From positions 62,001 through 126,000 of the forward strand of contig JAHISP010000084.1 of the NCBI GenBank assembly GCA_018818165.1: DNA of 64,000 nt, read 5' to 3'. The stretch is from Bacteroidota bacterium. GTDB lineage: Bacteria; Bacteroidota; Ignavibacteria; Ignavibacteriales; Melioribacteraceae. This document shows positions 16,946-27,203 of this stretch, piece after piece. The translations under genes were made by a program, and so were the position numbers. The notes under the pieces are model-generated. The model was given only the letters and a program-made list of their open reading frames with translations, had not been told where the DNA came from and did no database searches. Numbering within the stretch: the stretch's first letter is position 1; every line of letters begins with the position of its first letter.

Positions 16946-18088
16946 TTAAACTTTAAAATATTTTCGTGTTAAACTATCGTGTTCAATAATTGTTTCTAAA
17001 TCAGAATTTGACATAATTTCTATTTCATTTAGTGCATTTTTTATCATTTCTGGAATTGCAGTAAATGATATCTCATTTTTTAGGAACCGTTCTACCGCAA
17101 TTTCGTTTGCAGCATTTAGAATTGCGGGAGCAGTACCTCCCCTTTCCAAGACGTCAAAAGCTAATTGAAGACATTCAAACTTTGTGAAATCTGGTTTGTG
17201 AAATGTTAAAGATTTAATTTCAGTAAGCTTGGTATTTGTAAAAGCGTTAGCCATTCTATTGGGATATGTTAAAGCGTACTGAATTGGCAAACGCATATCT
17301 GGTTGGCTTAATTGGGCTTTAATAGAACCATCTATAAATTCCACCATAGAATGGATAATTGATTGTGGGTGAATTATCACATCTATTTTGCTCGCTGGTA
17401 AATTAAATAGCCAGTGAGCTTCAATCATTTCAAGTCCTTTGTTCATCATTGTAGCTGAATCGATTGTTACTTTACTTCCCATATTCCAATTTGGATGGTT
17501 AAGAGCCTCAGCTACTGTTACATTTTCCAATTCGGTTTTTGATTTCGAAAAAAATGGTCCTCCAGAAGCAGTTAGAATTAATTTTTCAATCTCCTTATCC
17601 TTTTCACCAACCAAACATTGAAAAATTGCGCTATGCTCCGAATCAACAGGAATTAGTTCAGAATTATAATGACGTGCTAGTTTTGTAATTAATTCTCCAG
17701 CAACAACAAGTGTTTCTTTATTTGCTAGGGCTATTCTCTTTCCTTTTTTAATTCCTTCGATTGTTGGTTGAAGCCCTGCAAAACCAACAAGTGCAGAAAG
17801 GAGAATATCGTATTCTGCATCTCGAGTAGCAGTTATTAAGCCCAAATCACTATCTAGTAGAATTATTCCATTTGGTAAGTTGTTCTTAATAAGATTTGCA
17901 AAATATTCTTCCTTAACAACAACATATTTAGGATTAAATTCGTGAATTTGTTTTAATAGCAAATCAATATTTCTATTTGCAGTTAATCCAACAACTTCAA
18001 ACGAATTTTTATGTAATCTAATCACATCAAGCGCACTAACTCCTATTGAGCCAGTTGAACCGAGTATAAATACTTTTTTCTTTTCCAT
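16946..18088 (-). CDS. dxr: 1-deoxy-D-xylulose-5-phosphate reductoisomerase
   Basis: A 380-aa enzyme of the MEP isoprenoid pathway that converts DXP to 2-C-methyl-D-erythritol 4-phosphate with NADPH. Visible blocks are the N-terminal NADPH loop ILGSTGSIGVSALDVI, ALANKETLVVAG, the metal and substrate motif PVDSEHSAIFQCL, TASGGPF, and the flexible-loop and phosphate-binding region HPNWNMGSKVTIDSATMMNKG, followed by EAHWLF. Length is normal for the family. It heads a two-gene operon with rseP. Confidence 0.96.
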   Translation of the reverse strand: MEKKKVFILGSTGSIGVSALDVIRLHKNSFEVVGLTANRNIDLLLKQIHEFNPKYVVVKEEYFANLIKNNLPNGIILLDSDLGLITATRDAEYDILLSALVGFAGLQPTIEGIKKGKRIALANKETLVVAGELITKLARHYNSELIPVDSEHSAIFQCLVGEKDKEIEKLILTASGGPFFSKSKTELENVTVAEALNHPNWNMGSKVTIDSATMMNKGLEMIEAHWLFNLPASKIDVIIHPQSIIHSMVEFIDGSIKAQLSQPDMRLPIQYALTYPNRMANAFTNTKLTEIKSLTFHKPDFTKFECLQLAFDVLERGGTAPAILNAANEIAVERFLKNEISFTAIPEMIKNALNEIEIMSNSDLETIIEHDSLTRKYFKV

Positions 18089-18245
18089 TTACTTAATTAA
18101 GTCATTTTAATTTACGAATTTACTCATTTATTAAACCAAAAGGAAAAGAAGTGATTTTTCCAAATAGATCAAATAATATATTATGAAAATTAACTGAATA
18201 ATTTACTATTTTGCGATAGGCACAAAAAACCACGGAGAAAAACAT

Positions 18246-21200
18246 ATGAAAAAAGGAATTTTTATATACTTCCTGCTAATTAATTTTTATATCTACGCTC
18301 AAACCAAAACTGCAATTTCCTTATCAGAGGTCATGTTTTATCCTTTAGAAACAAATGGTGAGTTTATTGAATTATATAATTCGTCGCATAATTTATCCTT
18401 CAACCTTTCGAAATACAAAATAATTTATTCCACTTCTAGTGCAGATACAATTGTAGAATTTAACAATGGCATTATTCTTAAGCCCAAAAACTATGCCGTA
18501 ATATTAGAAAATGATTACAATTTTAGCGAAGGTATTTATTCTAGCTTAATCACAGATTCGACTCTTGTTTTGCAAATTGATAATGGCAAGTATGGAAGTA
18601 GTGGAATGGCAAATACCAGCGATAGAGCAATTTATTTGATTAATGAAATTGGTGACACTATTGATACTTACACATACACAGCAAATAATTCTGCTGGATA
18701 TTCTGATGAAAAAATATTAGTTGAAGAAGATAATAATTTTGAAAATTGGAGTAATTCAAGTTTGTTGAACGGAACACCAGGGTTTAATAATTCTGTATCG
18801 CCTAAAAATAATGATTTGGCAATTTCACATTTAACTTTTTCACCCGAAACTATATCGGAAGAAAGTGAAACCGAATTTTCACTTGGCATCAAAAATTTAG
18901 GACTAAAAGATGCTGCAAATTTTGGAATAAAATTATTTGTGGATTTGAATCATGATTCAACAGCACAGAGTGATGAAATTATTCTGGAAAGCATTGAGCC
19001 GTTATTATTAAGTGGAGATTCCTTGATTTTAAATTCTCAAATAAGTTTTACAACTTCTGGCTTATTTAATCTTTTTGCTGAAGTTGATTTTGAAGTTGAT
19101 GATTATATCCAGAATAATTATTACTCGAAGCAAATAGATATACAGCCAAAACCAAATGAATACAACGATATTGTTATAAATGAAATAATGTACAATCCCA
19201 AAGGCGATCAACCAGAATGGATTGAGTTGTATAATCGTACTTCCGATGTTATCAATTTAAAGGATTGGAAAATTGCTGATAGAACTTCAAAAGCATTAAT
19301 TGATGATAGCACATATTTTATTGCTGGAAATGATTATTTGATTTTAACTGATGATAATAATCTTTTGAACTTCTTTGATATTTCATCTGATGTTAAAGTG
19401 ATAAACTTGCCTTCACTTAACAATACAGATGATGATATCAAATTGTTAAATCCACAAATGAAAATAATTGATAGCGTTGCCTATAAATCAAGCTGGGGTG
19501 GCAAAGATGGTTACTCACTAGAAAGAGTTTCTTCCGAATTAAGTAGTTCAAATATCAATAATTGGAAAAGTTCAATTAGTAAATACTTTGCAACTCCTGG
19601 AGGTGTAAATTCCGTTACTCCAAGAAATATTGATTTAGCAATTTCAGAAATAATTATTCATCCTAAATATGCAATTGTTGGAGAAAGCATTGAGCTTACT
19701 ATAAAAGTTAAAAATATTGGACTCTCAGCAATCGAAAATTTTTTAATTGAAATTTACAACGATGTTAATATTGATTCAGTTGCTCAATCAGAAGAACTAA
19801 CTAGAAGCATTAGCGGTGCATTTATTGAAGCAGGAGATAGTTTAATTTACATTGAACTAATTAATGATTTTTCAGAAGGAAACAATAATTTAATCATAAA
19901 TTTAATTTTGGATGACGATGACAATCTGGAAAATAATATTTCTATTGTTTCATTTATTGGAATAGTAATAAATGAAGTAAGGAACGATATTGTGATAAAT
20001 GAAATTATGCACTCGCCAAAATCGCCAGAACCTGAGTGGATTGAAATATATAACAGAAGCACAAAAAGTATAAATCTTAAAAATTATCAAGTAGCAGATT
20101 TAATTGATACCATTCAAGCTTTTCCAAATGAAATAATTCTTCATCCAAATGAATATTATATTATAGCAGATGATAGCAGTTTTATTAGTATTTATCCAAA
20201 AGTAAAAAACTATGTAATAGCTGAAATTCCAAACTTAAATAATAGTGGTGACAGAATAATTATAATTGATTCATTAAATCGTATAATTGATTCACTTTTC
20301 TATATTGACTCTTGGGGTGGAAATAGTGGGAAATCCCTTGAACGTATTGATTGTGAAAGCTCATCTATTGATTCGGCAAATTGGAATTCTTCCAATTTTA
20401 CAATTGGCGGAACTCCTGGCAAAATAAACTCAATAAGCATCAAAGATTTTGATATTGCAATAACTGAAATAATTTTCAATCCAGATAAGCCTGCATTTGG
20501 AACCGATGTTGCAATTTCAGCAAAAGTTAAAAATGCAGGGAAACAAAGTTTAGATTTTTTTATTGATTTATACGAGGATATAAATTCTGATTCAACAAAT
20601 ATTCAACTGATTGAGACTAGTAATTTTATTTCTCTTAACTCTAACGATTCAATTAATTATCAATTTAGTTCTCAAATAATAAACATCAAACAAAGACATA
20701 ATTACATTATTAAAGCGATTGTGGGAAATGACCAAGACACAACAAATAACTTATTGAAAGATTCAATTAATCCTGGATTCAATAAATCATCAATCATTGT
20801 AAATGAAATTATGTATTCACCAATAAATGGTGAGCCAGAGTGGATTGAACTTTTTAATACTACCAACAACATTATAAATGTTCAAGGGTTTTCAATTTCA
20901 GATATTCGCACAACTCCAAAATTAACAACAATTACAAACGATAGTTTTATTGAGCCAAATGGATTTCTTGTAATAGCAAAGGATTCAACAATTTTTGATT
21001 ATCATTCCTCAATTTTGTCTCCTGTAAATATTTTAAGTTTTGCAAATTTGAATAATGATATTGATGGAATTGTATTGAAAGATTCTTTTGGTGAGTTAAT
21101 AGATTCAGTTGAATACAAATCCAATTGGGGCGGTACAAATGGCTTTTCATTGGAGCGAATTAATTCAAATATTTCACTTTCTGATTCATCAAATTGGAAA

Positions 21201-22895
21201 AGCTCAATTGATGTTGAGTTAAGCACTCCTGGCAGGCAAAACAGTATTACACCATTTAGTTCTGATATACAAATTGTTGAATTGAAAACAATTCCAAAAA
21301 ATCCAACGCTAAACGATATCGTTTTTATCCAAGCTACAATTAGGAATATTGGCTTGAATAATATTGACAACTATTCTGTAAAATTTGAATATCTAATTGG
21401 TAACCAATTGTCATTTCTGGGTGAAATAGATTTGAGTAATCTATCCATTGGTGATTCAACTAAAGTTATTTCAAACGAATCATTTCAAATGGCTGATTCT
21501 GTTGTAATATTAGCAGAAGCCAATTACCTAATGGATGAAAATATACTTAACAATAAACTTGCAAAAACTTTTTATTCTGGAGCACAATGGAACTCCATTT
21601 TGATAAATGAATTTATGGCAAACCCAAATAGTGAAATTTCTGAGTGGATTGAAATATTTAATAATTCTGAAAATGATATTGATATTTCAAATTGGTTTAT
21701 AAGCGACTTATATACAACTCCCAAAATTAGCAAGATTGCAAATGCCCCTTTAATATTGGAGAAAAACGATTTTCTAATAATTACAAATGATACTTCAAAA
21801 TTGGATTTACCCAACATCAATGTGATAGAAGCAAAGTTTGGAACTTTGGGAAACATAGAAGATGGAATTATAATTTATGATTTTAATCAAAAAGTTGTGG
21901 ATAGTTTGAAATATGATAAGGATTGGAAAATTAAAAAGGGTCGTTCATTTGAACGATTTTCCATCAATGAACAATCCACAGATATTTCAAATTGGCTTCC
22001 TTCTCTTGCAATTACAGGCTCAAGTCCAGGCTTAAGCAATTCTATTTTGAATACGTCACCCGCTAATGGACAATCTATTATAATAAACGAATTAATGTTT
22101 GACCCAGAAATTGGAAACAGCGAGTTTGTTGAATTATATAATTCCACTGAAGAAGATATTGATATTGGTGGTTGGGAACTGATAATAAATGAAACTGACT
22201 TTTTTGAAATTTCTTCATCATTTTTTTTATTAAAATCTGGAGGCTATTTTGTAATCGCTTCCGATTCTTCAATCCTCACAAACTACATAGGGTTGAATGA
22301 TTCAAACTACACAATTCTCACATCCGGCCCTTTGTCGCTTTCTAATAGCGGTGAAAGCATTGTTGTTATTGATCATTGGGGAAATTTAATTGACTCACTT
22401 TTTTATAATCCCAAATGGCATAATAAAAATATTGCAACAACTAAAAATAAATCCTTAGAAAGAATATCGCATTCTATCAGCGCCAACGAGCCAACAAATT
22501 GGAGTACATCTGTTTTCAAAAATGGAGCTTCACCCACGAAAGCAAATTCAATATTTGCTAAAAATGAGAATATAAAAAGTGGAATATCTTTTAATCCAAA
22601 TCCTTTTTCTCCTGACAATGATGGATTTGAGGATTTTTCAATAATCAATTATTCGCTGCCCTTTAATACTGCTCAACTAAGAGTAAAAATATTTGATGAT
22701 AACGGCAGACTTGTTCGAACACTTTCCAATAATGAAGCTGTCGCAAAAACTGGGTCAATTATCTTTGATGGATTGAACAATAATGGAAATCCATTAAGAA
22801 TTGGAATGTACATTGTATTTCTTGAAGCAATCGATAACAGTTCTGGGAAAAGCACATCATTCAAAGATGTCATTGTTGTGGCTCGTAAATTGTAA
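18246..22895 (+). CDS. Giant secreted protein with repeated lamin-tail domains
   Basis: A 1549-aa protein with a signal peptide (residues 1-18, ending YIYAQ). The body alternates lamin-tail domains with CARDB-like beta-sandwich spacers. Lamin-tail openings such as VINEIMYNP...PEWIELYNR recur from residue 310, 585, 855, 1120 and 1280, and each ends with a W-G-G...SLER and NW-S-S...TPG motif. The first 160 residues are a diverged copy. The C-terminus, from NPFSPDNDGFED to VIVVARKL, is a FlgD/gliding-motility-like Ig domain that can act as a cell-surface export tail. It is probably a surface adhesin or matrix protein, possibly a T9SS cargo. No enzyme motif is visible. Confidence 0.82.
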   Translation: MKKGIFIYFLLINFYIYAQTKTAISLSEVMFYPLETNGEFIELYNSSHNLSFNLSKYKIIYSTSSADTIVEFNNGIILKPKNYAVILENDYNFSEGIYSSLITDSTLVLQIDNGKYGSSGMANTSDRAIYLINEIGDTIDTYTYTANNSAGYSDEKILVEEDNNFENWSNSSLLNGTPGFNNSVSPKNNDLAISHLTFSPETISEESETEFSLGIKNLGLKDAANFGIKLFVDLNHDSTAQSDEIILESIEPLLLSGDSLILNSQISFTTSGLFNLFAEVDFEVDDYIQNNYYSKQIDIQPKPNEYNDIVINEIMYNPKGDQPEWIELYNRTSDVINLKDWKIADRTSKALIDDSTYFIAGNDYLILTDDNNLLNFFDISSDVKVINLPSLNNTDDDIKLLNPQMKIIDSVAYKSSWGGKDGYSLERVSSELSSSNINNWKSSISKYFATPGGVNSVTPRNIDLAISEIIIHPKYAIVGESIELTIKVKNIGLSAIENFLIEIYNDVNIDSVAQSEELTRSISGAFIEAGDSLIYIELINDFSEGNNNLIINLILDDDDNLENNISIVSFIGIVINEVRNDIVINEIMHSPKSPEPEWIEIYNRSTKSINLKNYQVADLIDTIQAFPNEIILHPNEYYIIADDSSFISIYPKVKNYVIAEIPNLNNSGDRIIIIDSLNRIIDSLFYIDSWGGNSGKSLERIDCESSSIDSANWNSSNFTIGGTPGKINSISIKDFDIAITEIIFNPDKPAFGTDVAISAKVKNAGKQSLDFFIDLYEDINSDSTNIQLIETSNFISLNSNDSINYQFSSQIINIKQRHNYIIKAIVGNDQDTTNNLLKDSINPGFNKSSIIVNEIMYSPINGEPEWIELFNTTNNIINVQGFSISDIRTTPKLTTITNDSFIEPNGFLVIAKDSTIFDYHSSILSPVNILSFANLNNDIDGIVLKDSFGELIDSVEYKSNWGGTNGFSLERINSNISLSDSSNWKSSIDVELSTPGRQNSITPFSSDIQIVELKTIPKNPTLNDIVFIQATIRNIGLNNIDNYSVKFEYLIGNQLSFLGEIDLSNLSIGDSTKVISNESFQMADSVVILAEANYLMDENILNNKLAKTFYSGAQWNSILINEFMANPNSEISEWIEIFNNSENDIDISNWFISDLYTTPKISKIANAPLILEKNDFLIITNDTSKLDLPNINVIEAKFGTLGNIEDGIIIYDFNQKVVDSLKYDKDWKIKKGRSFERFSINEQSTDISNWLPSLAITGSSPGLSNSILNTSPANGQSIIINELMFDPEIGNSEFVELYNSTEEDIDIGGWELIINETDFFEISSSFFLLKSGGYFVIASDSSILTNYIGLNDSNYTILTSGPLSLSNSGESIVVIDHWGNLIDSLFYNPKWHNKNIATTKNKSLERISHSISANEPTNWSTSVFKNGASPTKANSIFAKNENIKSGISFNPNPFSPDNDGFEDFSIINYSLPFNTAQLRVKIFDDNGRLVRTLSNNEAVAKTGSIIFDGLNNNGNPLRIGMYIVFLEAIDNSSGKSTSFKDVIVVARKL

Positions 22896-22914
22896 ATGCT
22901 TTATTAAAGTTCCG

Positions 22915-22990
22915 AAACCTTCGAGATTTATTATAATTAAGGAAGTGAAATGAAAATAATTGAATCTGCCATTGAAAATCTCGAAGGTTT
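22915..22990. repeat. 15-bp perfect inverted repeat with 46-nt spacer
   Basis: AAACCTTCGAGATTT at 22915-22929 and its exact complement AAATCTCGAAGGTTT at 22976-22990 lie between the convergent lamin-tail and AddB-like genes. It could terminate transcription in both directions or be a small repeat element; a similar AACCTTC palindrome lies at 54996-55048. Confidence 0.7.
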
Positions 22991-23019
22991 TATTCATATA
23001 GGAATTAAAATCAGAACAA

Positions 23020-26000
23020 CTAACTTTTTATGGAATCAATTCTGCAAATCATTTTGTAATTACAAAACTTGCAAACCTTTTCGTTGTTGTCAAGAAACCG
23101 AGTTAAAGGGAAATGCCCTTTTCGGATATTCTCAACAGAGTTTTTAACATATCCCAAGGCGATATTAACATACTCCTCAATTAATTCAGCCTGACTAATA
23201 TTTTTCTTTTGGCTGAGTGATACTTTGTTCTTTCCAAAAATATCATCCTTATATTTTAGTGAATAGATAGTCATGGCTTCCGCATCATAAATTTCTTCAG
23301 TGTTATTTAGTAATAAAGTTTTAGCAGCCCAAACATATATTGGTAATTGGAGTGATAGTCCCTCTTCAATTTCACCTTTTGTAATTTTTTTGCTCCCAGT
23401 TTTGTAATCAATAACTTCAAACAATTTGTTTGTTTTATCAACATCTATTCTGTCAATTTTGCCGCGAAGTTGAATATCATCCAGCAACAGCGGTTCCGAT
23501 TGTGAAAGTGATTTATCCTGCTCAACATCAACAACGCCAAAATTTGTTTCAAAATATTTTGGAACTCTACCACTCTCGTTTTCTCTTTCGTTTACAAGAA
23601 ATTTGAATAGAATGGAATGCTTTCTATTTCCATTAATTCCAAAAATCTTTTCTTCCTCATAAAAAGCAAAGGGTGAATTGTGAAAAACATGTTGAACATG
23701 TTGATCTGCAATTTTAAATAATAGATTTTCCGCATATTCAAAAATTTTGTCTGAACAGCCAGATAATTTTATATTTCTATTACTCAGTTCTGTATAAAAA
23801 TCATAAACTATTGAATGCAACAGACTTCCAATTTCGACAGCTTCTACTTCTTCATCAGGTTCTTCATTTACTTCTACTTTTAATATTCTTTCTAAGAAAT
23901 ATTTGAAAGGACATTGTGTGTATGTTTCCAATTGTGATATAGAATACGGAAGTTCTTTATATTTTGGATTATCAGCAAATGTTTCATTCTCATCAAAAAG
24001 AAAGCCATTATAGTTGGAAATAGAATGAGGCTCGGTTGCTCTAAATTCAATATGTTTTCGCTGTTCACCCCAACTATTAGCCTTCTCGGGTATAGGAAAA
24101 TCGTTTGAGACTAATGAAATATTCCTTTCTGCTTCTTCTTTGGAATAAATTAAATTATCGTAGTTGCTGAAAATGATTTCAGATACTTCAAAACTTTTCT
24201 CAAAATCCTTTATAAATGTTGAGGTTGTATATTCATCACCTTTGGGATACGTTAAATATAGCCCTTTATCCCACGATGCTAAAGCCTGATAAAAATGAAA
24301 TCTCTCTTCATTTAAATGATGCAATTCTTTTTTAGCGAATGAACCAGAGAAAAATATTTCAGGTCTGTATCGTGTTGGAAAATCGCCATCAATCAATCCA
24401 CCAATAAAAGAATACTTAAATTTTAAACCTCGTAATTCATTTATGTTTGTTATTAAAACTCCATAATCGGAACGCTCTTTAATATTGAATCGTGCAGAGC
24501 TGCTAAGCGTTAACAATTTTTCAAGATAGAAAGAGAGTTCATAAACCTTCCCGCTACTTTCTTTCTCAATCAAATTAAGCATCTCTTTTGCAGAATCTAG
24601 GAATGTTGTAAGTGCTTTAATTTCAACCTCTTTATACTTGCTTTTGGAAGCTAAAATGTTTTTAGGAATATTTAAAACATGAGTCAGTTTGTTTAACTCA
24701 TAATAAAACTGAGTTGGATTTAATGAATTAGTAAATGGCACAAGTATTTCTTCAATGATATCAAGGCTTTCAGAGGCTTTTAAATATTTTGTTATTCGTT
24801 TTCTACTTTTTGAAAGTCCGCTCAAATTCTCTTCAAACGAAATTCCACGCTTCAATGAAAATTTCCAATTATCCAAACCCACAACTATTTTAAGATTTGT
24901 TGCTGAAAACAGAATTGAATCAAGACTAAAATTATCCAACAAAACAAACGAGTTGCTAAACGCACGAATAATGTTTTTGTAGTAAAAGTCCGAATTTAAT
25001 ATTTCCAGAAAACTCAAAATTGCAATAACAGATAGCGAATTATCAAGTTTTAGTCTGTCTGTTAGGTTAAATGGAATTCCATATGCTTCAAAAGCATCGC
25101 GCACAATAGAAGAATAATTATTTATTAAATTAAATGTAACCGATATTTCATGCGGTTCTGCTTTTCCATCAAGCAGAAGTGACTTAATCTCTTTTGCAAT
25201 TGATTGCACTTCTTTGTCACGGCTTGGTGCTGTTATTTCGATTATTCTATTTTTGAGTCTGCTTTCAATGTTATCATTGGATTTAAGAAACAGCTTTTTT
25301 CTAACCACTTCAATAAATTCATCTTTATTTATCTCAATTTTATCTTCAACTTTCTTAAATCCAAATTGTTGTAACTTTTGGTAAGTTTCTTCGAGGTGCG
25401 AAAAGATAATTGGATTATACGAATAGTAATCAAAATTAAGATAGAGACTTACTTCCTTCAAAAATGATAGTTTATTTAATATTGAAAGTTCAAGCGAAGT
25501 AAATGCATCAAAACCATCAAATACTATTAAATCAACTTCTTCAAACAACTCACTAAAATTGCTTTGAAAGCTTTTTGCTGAAAGCTGCAATAAATTATTA
25601 TAAATATCACCAACTTCAAATGCATTTAAGTCATTGCACTTTTGTTGATAAACTCTAAAAATATTTGCAATATCAATTGCTTTCTTTTTTTCAGACCGTT
25701 CAAGTAATTCTGATTCCTTTAATAAAAGTTCCCACGTTATGCCTTCCTCTTTGTATTTAGATATTACATTTTTTATTTTGCTTAAAGTTCCTGAAGGAAT
25801 ATTTCCATTATAATTACTTAAATAAATTAATGGAACTTCCTTTATGCTTTGCTCTACAAATATTGAAGCTGCTTCATCGCTTAACTCGTGAAATTGTTTT
25901 GAAACTTGGAGGAGTTTCTTGGTTAGCGTTCCTATTGTTTCTATGTTAATTTTAGTTACTGTTTTGTTTGGTGCAGAGTTTATAATTCTTTTTTTTAGGC

Positions 26001-26121
26001 TACGGAGTTTTCTGTTTGTTGGAACCACTAATAAAAATTTATTTAACTGATTTGCTTTTATTTTCTCGTTTAAAAGCTCATCTGTGTTTACAACATTAAT
26101 ATTTACTTTGGTTAATATCAT
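23020..26121 (-). CDS. AddB-like ATP-dependent nuclease subunit, PD-(D/E)XK with iron-sulphur cysteines
   Basis: A 1033-aa protein. The N-terminal two thirds resemble the inactivated helicase scaffold of AddB (LLVVPTNRKLRSLKKRI near residue 30). The C-terminus carries the nuclease: SISQLETYTQCPFKYFLER near 735, GSLLHSIVYDFY, RGKIDRID, EVIDYKTGSKK and QLPIYVWAA. The cysteine in CPFKYF together with CKFCNYKMIC at the end matches the four-cysteine 4Fe-4S staple of AddB/RecB-type nucleases. The expected role is end resection in recombinational repair. No AddA helicase gene is present within the window, so any partner is elsewhere. Confidence 0.85.
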   Translation of the reverse strand: MILTKVNINVVNTDELLNEKIKANQLNKFLLVVPTNRKLRSLKKRIINSAPNKTVTKINIETIGTLTKKLLQVSKQFHELSDEAASIFVEQSIKEVPLIYLSNYNGNIPSGTLSKIKNVISKYKEEGITWELLLKESELLERSEKKKAIDIANIFRVYQQKCNDLNAFEVGDIYNNLLQLSAKSFQSNFSELFEEVDLIVFDGFDAFTSLELSILNKLSFLKEVSLYLNFDYYSYNPIIFSHLEETYQKLQQFGFKKVEDKIEINKDEFIEVVRKKLFLKSNDNIESRLKNRIIEITAPSRDKEVQSIAKEIKSLLLDGKAEPHEISVTFNLINNYSSIVRDAFEAYGIPFNLTDRLKLDNSLSVIAILSFLEILNSDFYYKNIIRAFSNSFVLLDNFSLDSILFSATNLKIVVGLDNWKFSLKRGISFEENLSGLSKSRKRITKYLKASESLDIIEEILVPFTNSLNPTQFYYELNKLTHVLNIPKNILASKSKYKEVEIKALTTFLDSAKEMLNLIEKESSGKVYELSFYLEKLLTLSSSARFNIKERSDYGVLITNINELRGLKFKYSFIGGLIDGDFPTRYRPEIFFSGSFAKKELHHLNEERFHFYQALASWDKGLYLTYPKGDEYTTSTFIKDFEKSFEVSEIIFSNYDNLIYSKEEAERNISLVSNDFPIPEKANSWGEQRKHIEFRATEPHSISNYNGFLFDENETFADNPKYKELPYSISQLETYTQCPFKYFLERILKVEVNEEPDEEVEAVEIGSLLHSIVYDFYTELSNRNIKLSGCSDKIFEYAENLLFKIADQHVQHVFHNSPFAFYEEEKIFGINGNRKHSILFKFLVNERENESGRVPKYFETNFGVVDVEQDKSLSQSEPLLLDDIQLRGKIDRIDVDKTNKLFEVIDYKTGSKKITKGEIEEGLSLQLPIYVWAAKTLLLNNTEEIYDAEAMTIYSLKYKDDIFGKNKVSLSQKKNISQAELIEEYVNIALGYVKNSVENIRKGHFPLTRFLDNNEKVCKFCNYKMICRIDSIKS

Positions 26122-26203
26122 TACTATAATTTGAGTGATAAAAAGTATGCTTATTTATAACATCTAAATTTAATATATTTTAATCATCAATATTTAGAAA
26201 GAG

Positions 26204-26857
26204 TTGGTTTTTAATTTGAAAACTATTATAAAAATATTATTACTTATTCCTATTATGTTCACATACGGACAGAAGATAGGCGAAATTGCTCCCGAAAAGC
26301 CATTAGTAGAATTCCCAGAAAATGCTTGGGGTGCTGATTTATTATTTAGCGATGGTGGTTTTGGGCTTGGAACTTTCTATCGAAAGAATTATTCCACTAA
26401 AATTGATGGGTTTATCAATTTTTCCATTTCCGAATCAAAAAATGAACGTGAGTTTGAATACTTTGATTATTACGGTCGCTCAATTGTAATTGGCAAAAAA
26501 AATAGAGTATTTCTTCTGCCAATTAATGTAGGAGTTAACTATAGATTATTTGAAAACGAATTAACCGATAACCTTCGTCCATATATAAGTATTGGCGTTG
26601 GTCCAACCATAATAATCTCAACTCCGTATAAAGAGGAATTTTTCTCGTCATTTAAACATGCTAATTCTTTTTTCGCTGCTGGTGGATATATTGGTTTTGG
26701 AGCTGATTTTGGATTAAGCACAACAAATCTTCTCGGTCTCAGTATGCGTTATTATTATATGAAATTTTTGTCAGGAGAAGTTGAGCATATGGATGGCAGA
26801 TTTAAAAATGAGATTGGAGCTTTTTATTTAACTCTAAATATTGGTATAATGTATTGA
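26204..26857 (+). CDS. Small outer-membrane beta-barrel protein
   Basis: A protein of up to 217 aa with a signal sequence (ILLLIPIMFTYGQ). Alternating hydrophobic strands and aromatic turns (GADLLFSDGGFGLGTFYRK, INVGVNYRLFEN, YISIGVGPTIIIS, LGLSMRYYYMKFLSG) suggest an 8-strand-type barrel. The start is uncertain between TTG 26204 and TTG 26216; AGAAAGAG at 26196-26203 favours the latter by spacing. No function can be assigned. It is divergent from the AddB-like gene. Confidence 0.6.
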   Translation: MVFNLKTIIKILLLIPIMFTYGQKIGEIAPEKPLVEFPENAWGADLLFSDGGFGLGTFYRKNYSTKIDGFINFSISESKNEREFEYFDYYGRSIVIGKKNRVFLLPINVGVNYRLFENELTDNLRPYISIGVGPTIIISTPYKEEFFSSFKHANSFFAAGGYIGFGADFGLSTTNLLGLSMRYYYMKFLSGEVEHMDGRFKNEIGAFYLTLNIGIMY

Positions 26858-27203
26858 AACATTTGGCGCTAATTGCCAATTGTGGTCTTATAATAAATAT
26901 TGACAATAATTTCTACTAAAATGAAGCATATTAAATTTAATATTTCAGCGATTATTTTTAGGAACAAATCAGTTTCTCTATTACCTGTAATCAAATAACT
27001 AAATGGTTATCTCAAGAAAGGAATAAATCAAGACTAAAAAATTACAGTTATTTTAAAGTTTATTTATTTTGAAAAAGATAAATTTAATTACAGTTAATTT
27101 AAATTTTGACAGCATTAAAATGGATGTTAGAAATACAATTTAAGTTTAATTATTGTTGATCATAACATTTGGTTAAACAATGGATTAGAAAAAAGGAGTA
27201 ACA
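26858..27203 (+). other. Intergenic region
   Basis: The 346 bases hold no plausible gene. A short hairpin, TTGGC/GCCAA near 26863-26880, follows the barrel stop. The ribosome-binding AAAAAAGGAG of the M24 peptidase ends the interval. Confidence 0.5.

Noticed and set aside
22950-23147. Plus-strand ORF over the end of the AddB-like gene
   Set aside because: It overlaps the conserved iron-sulphur cysteine region of the opposite gene and has no features of its own.
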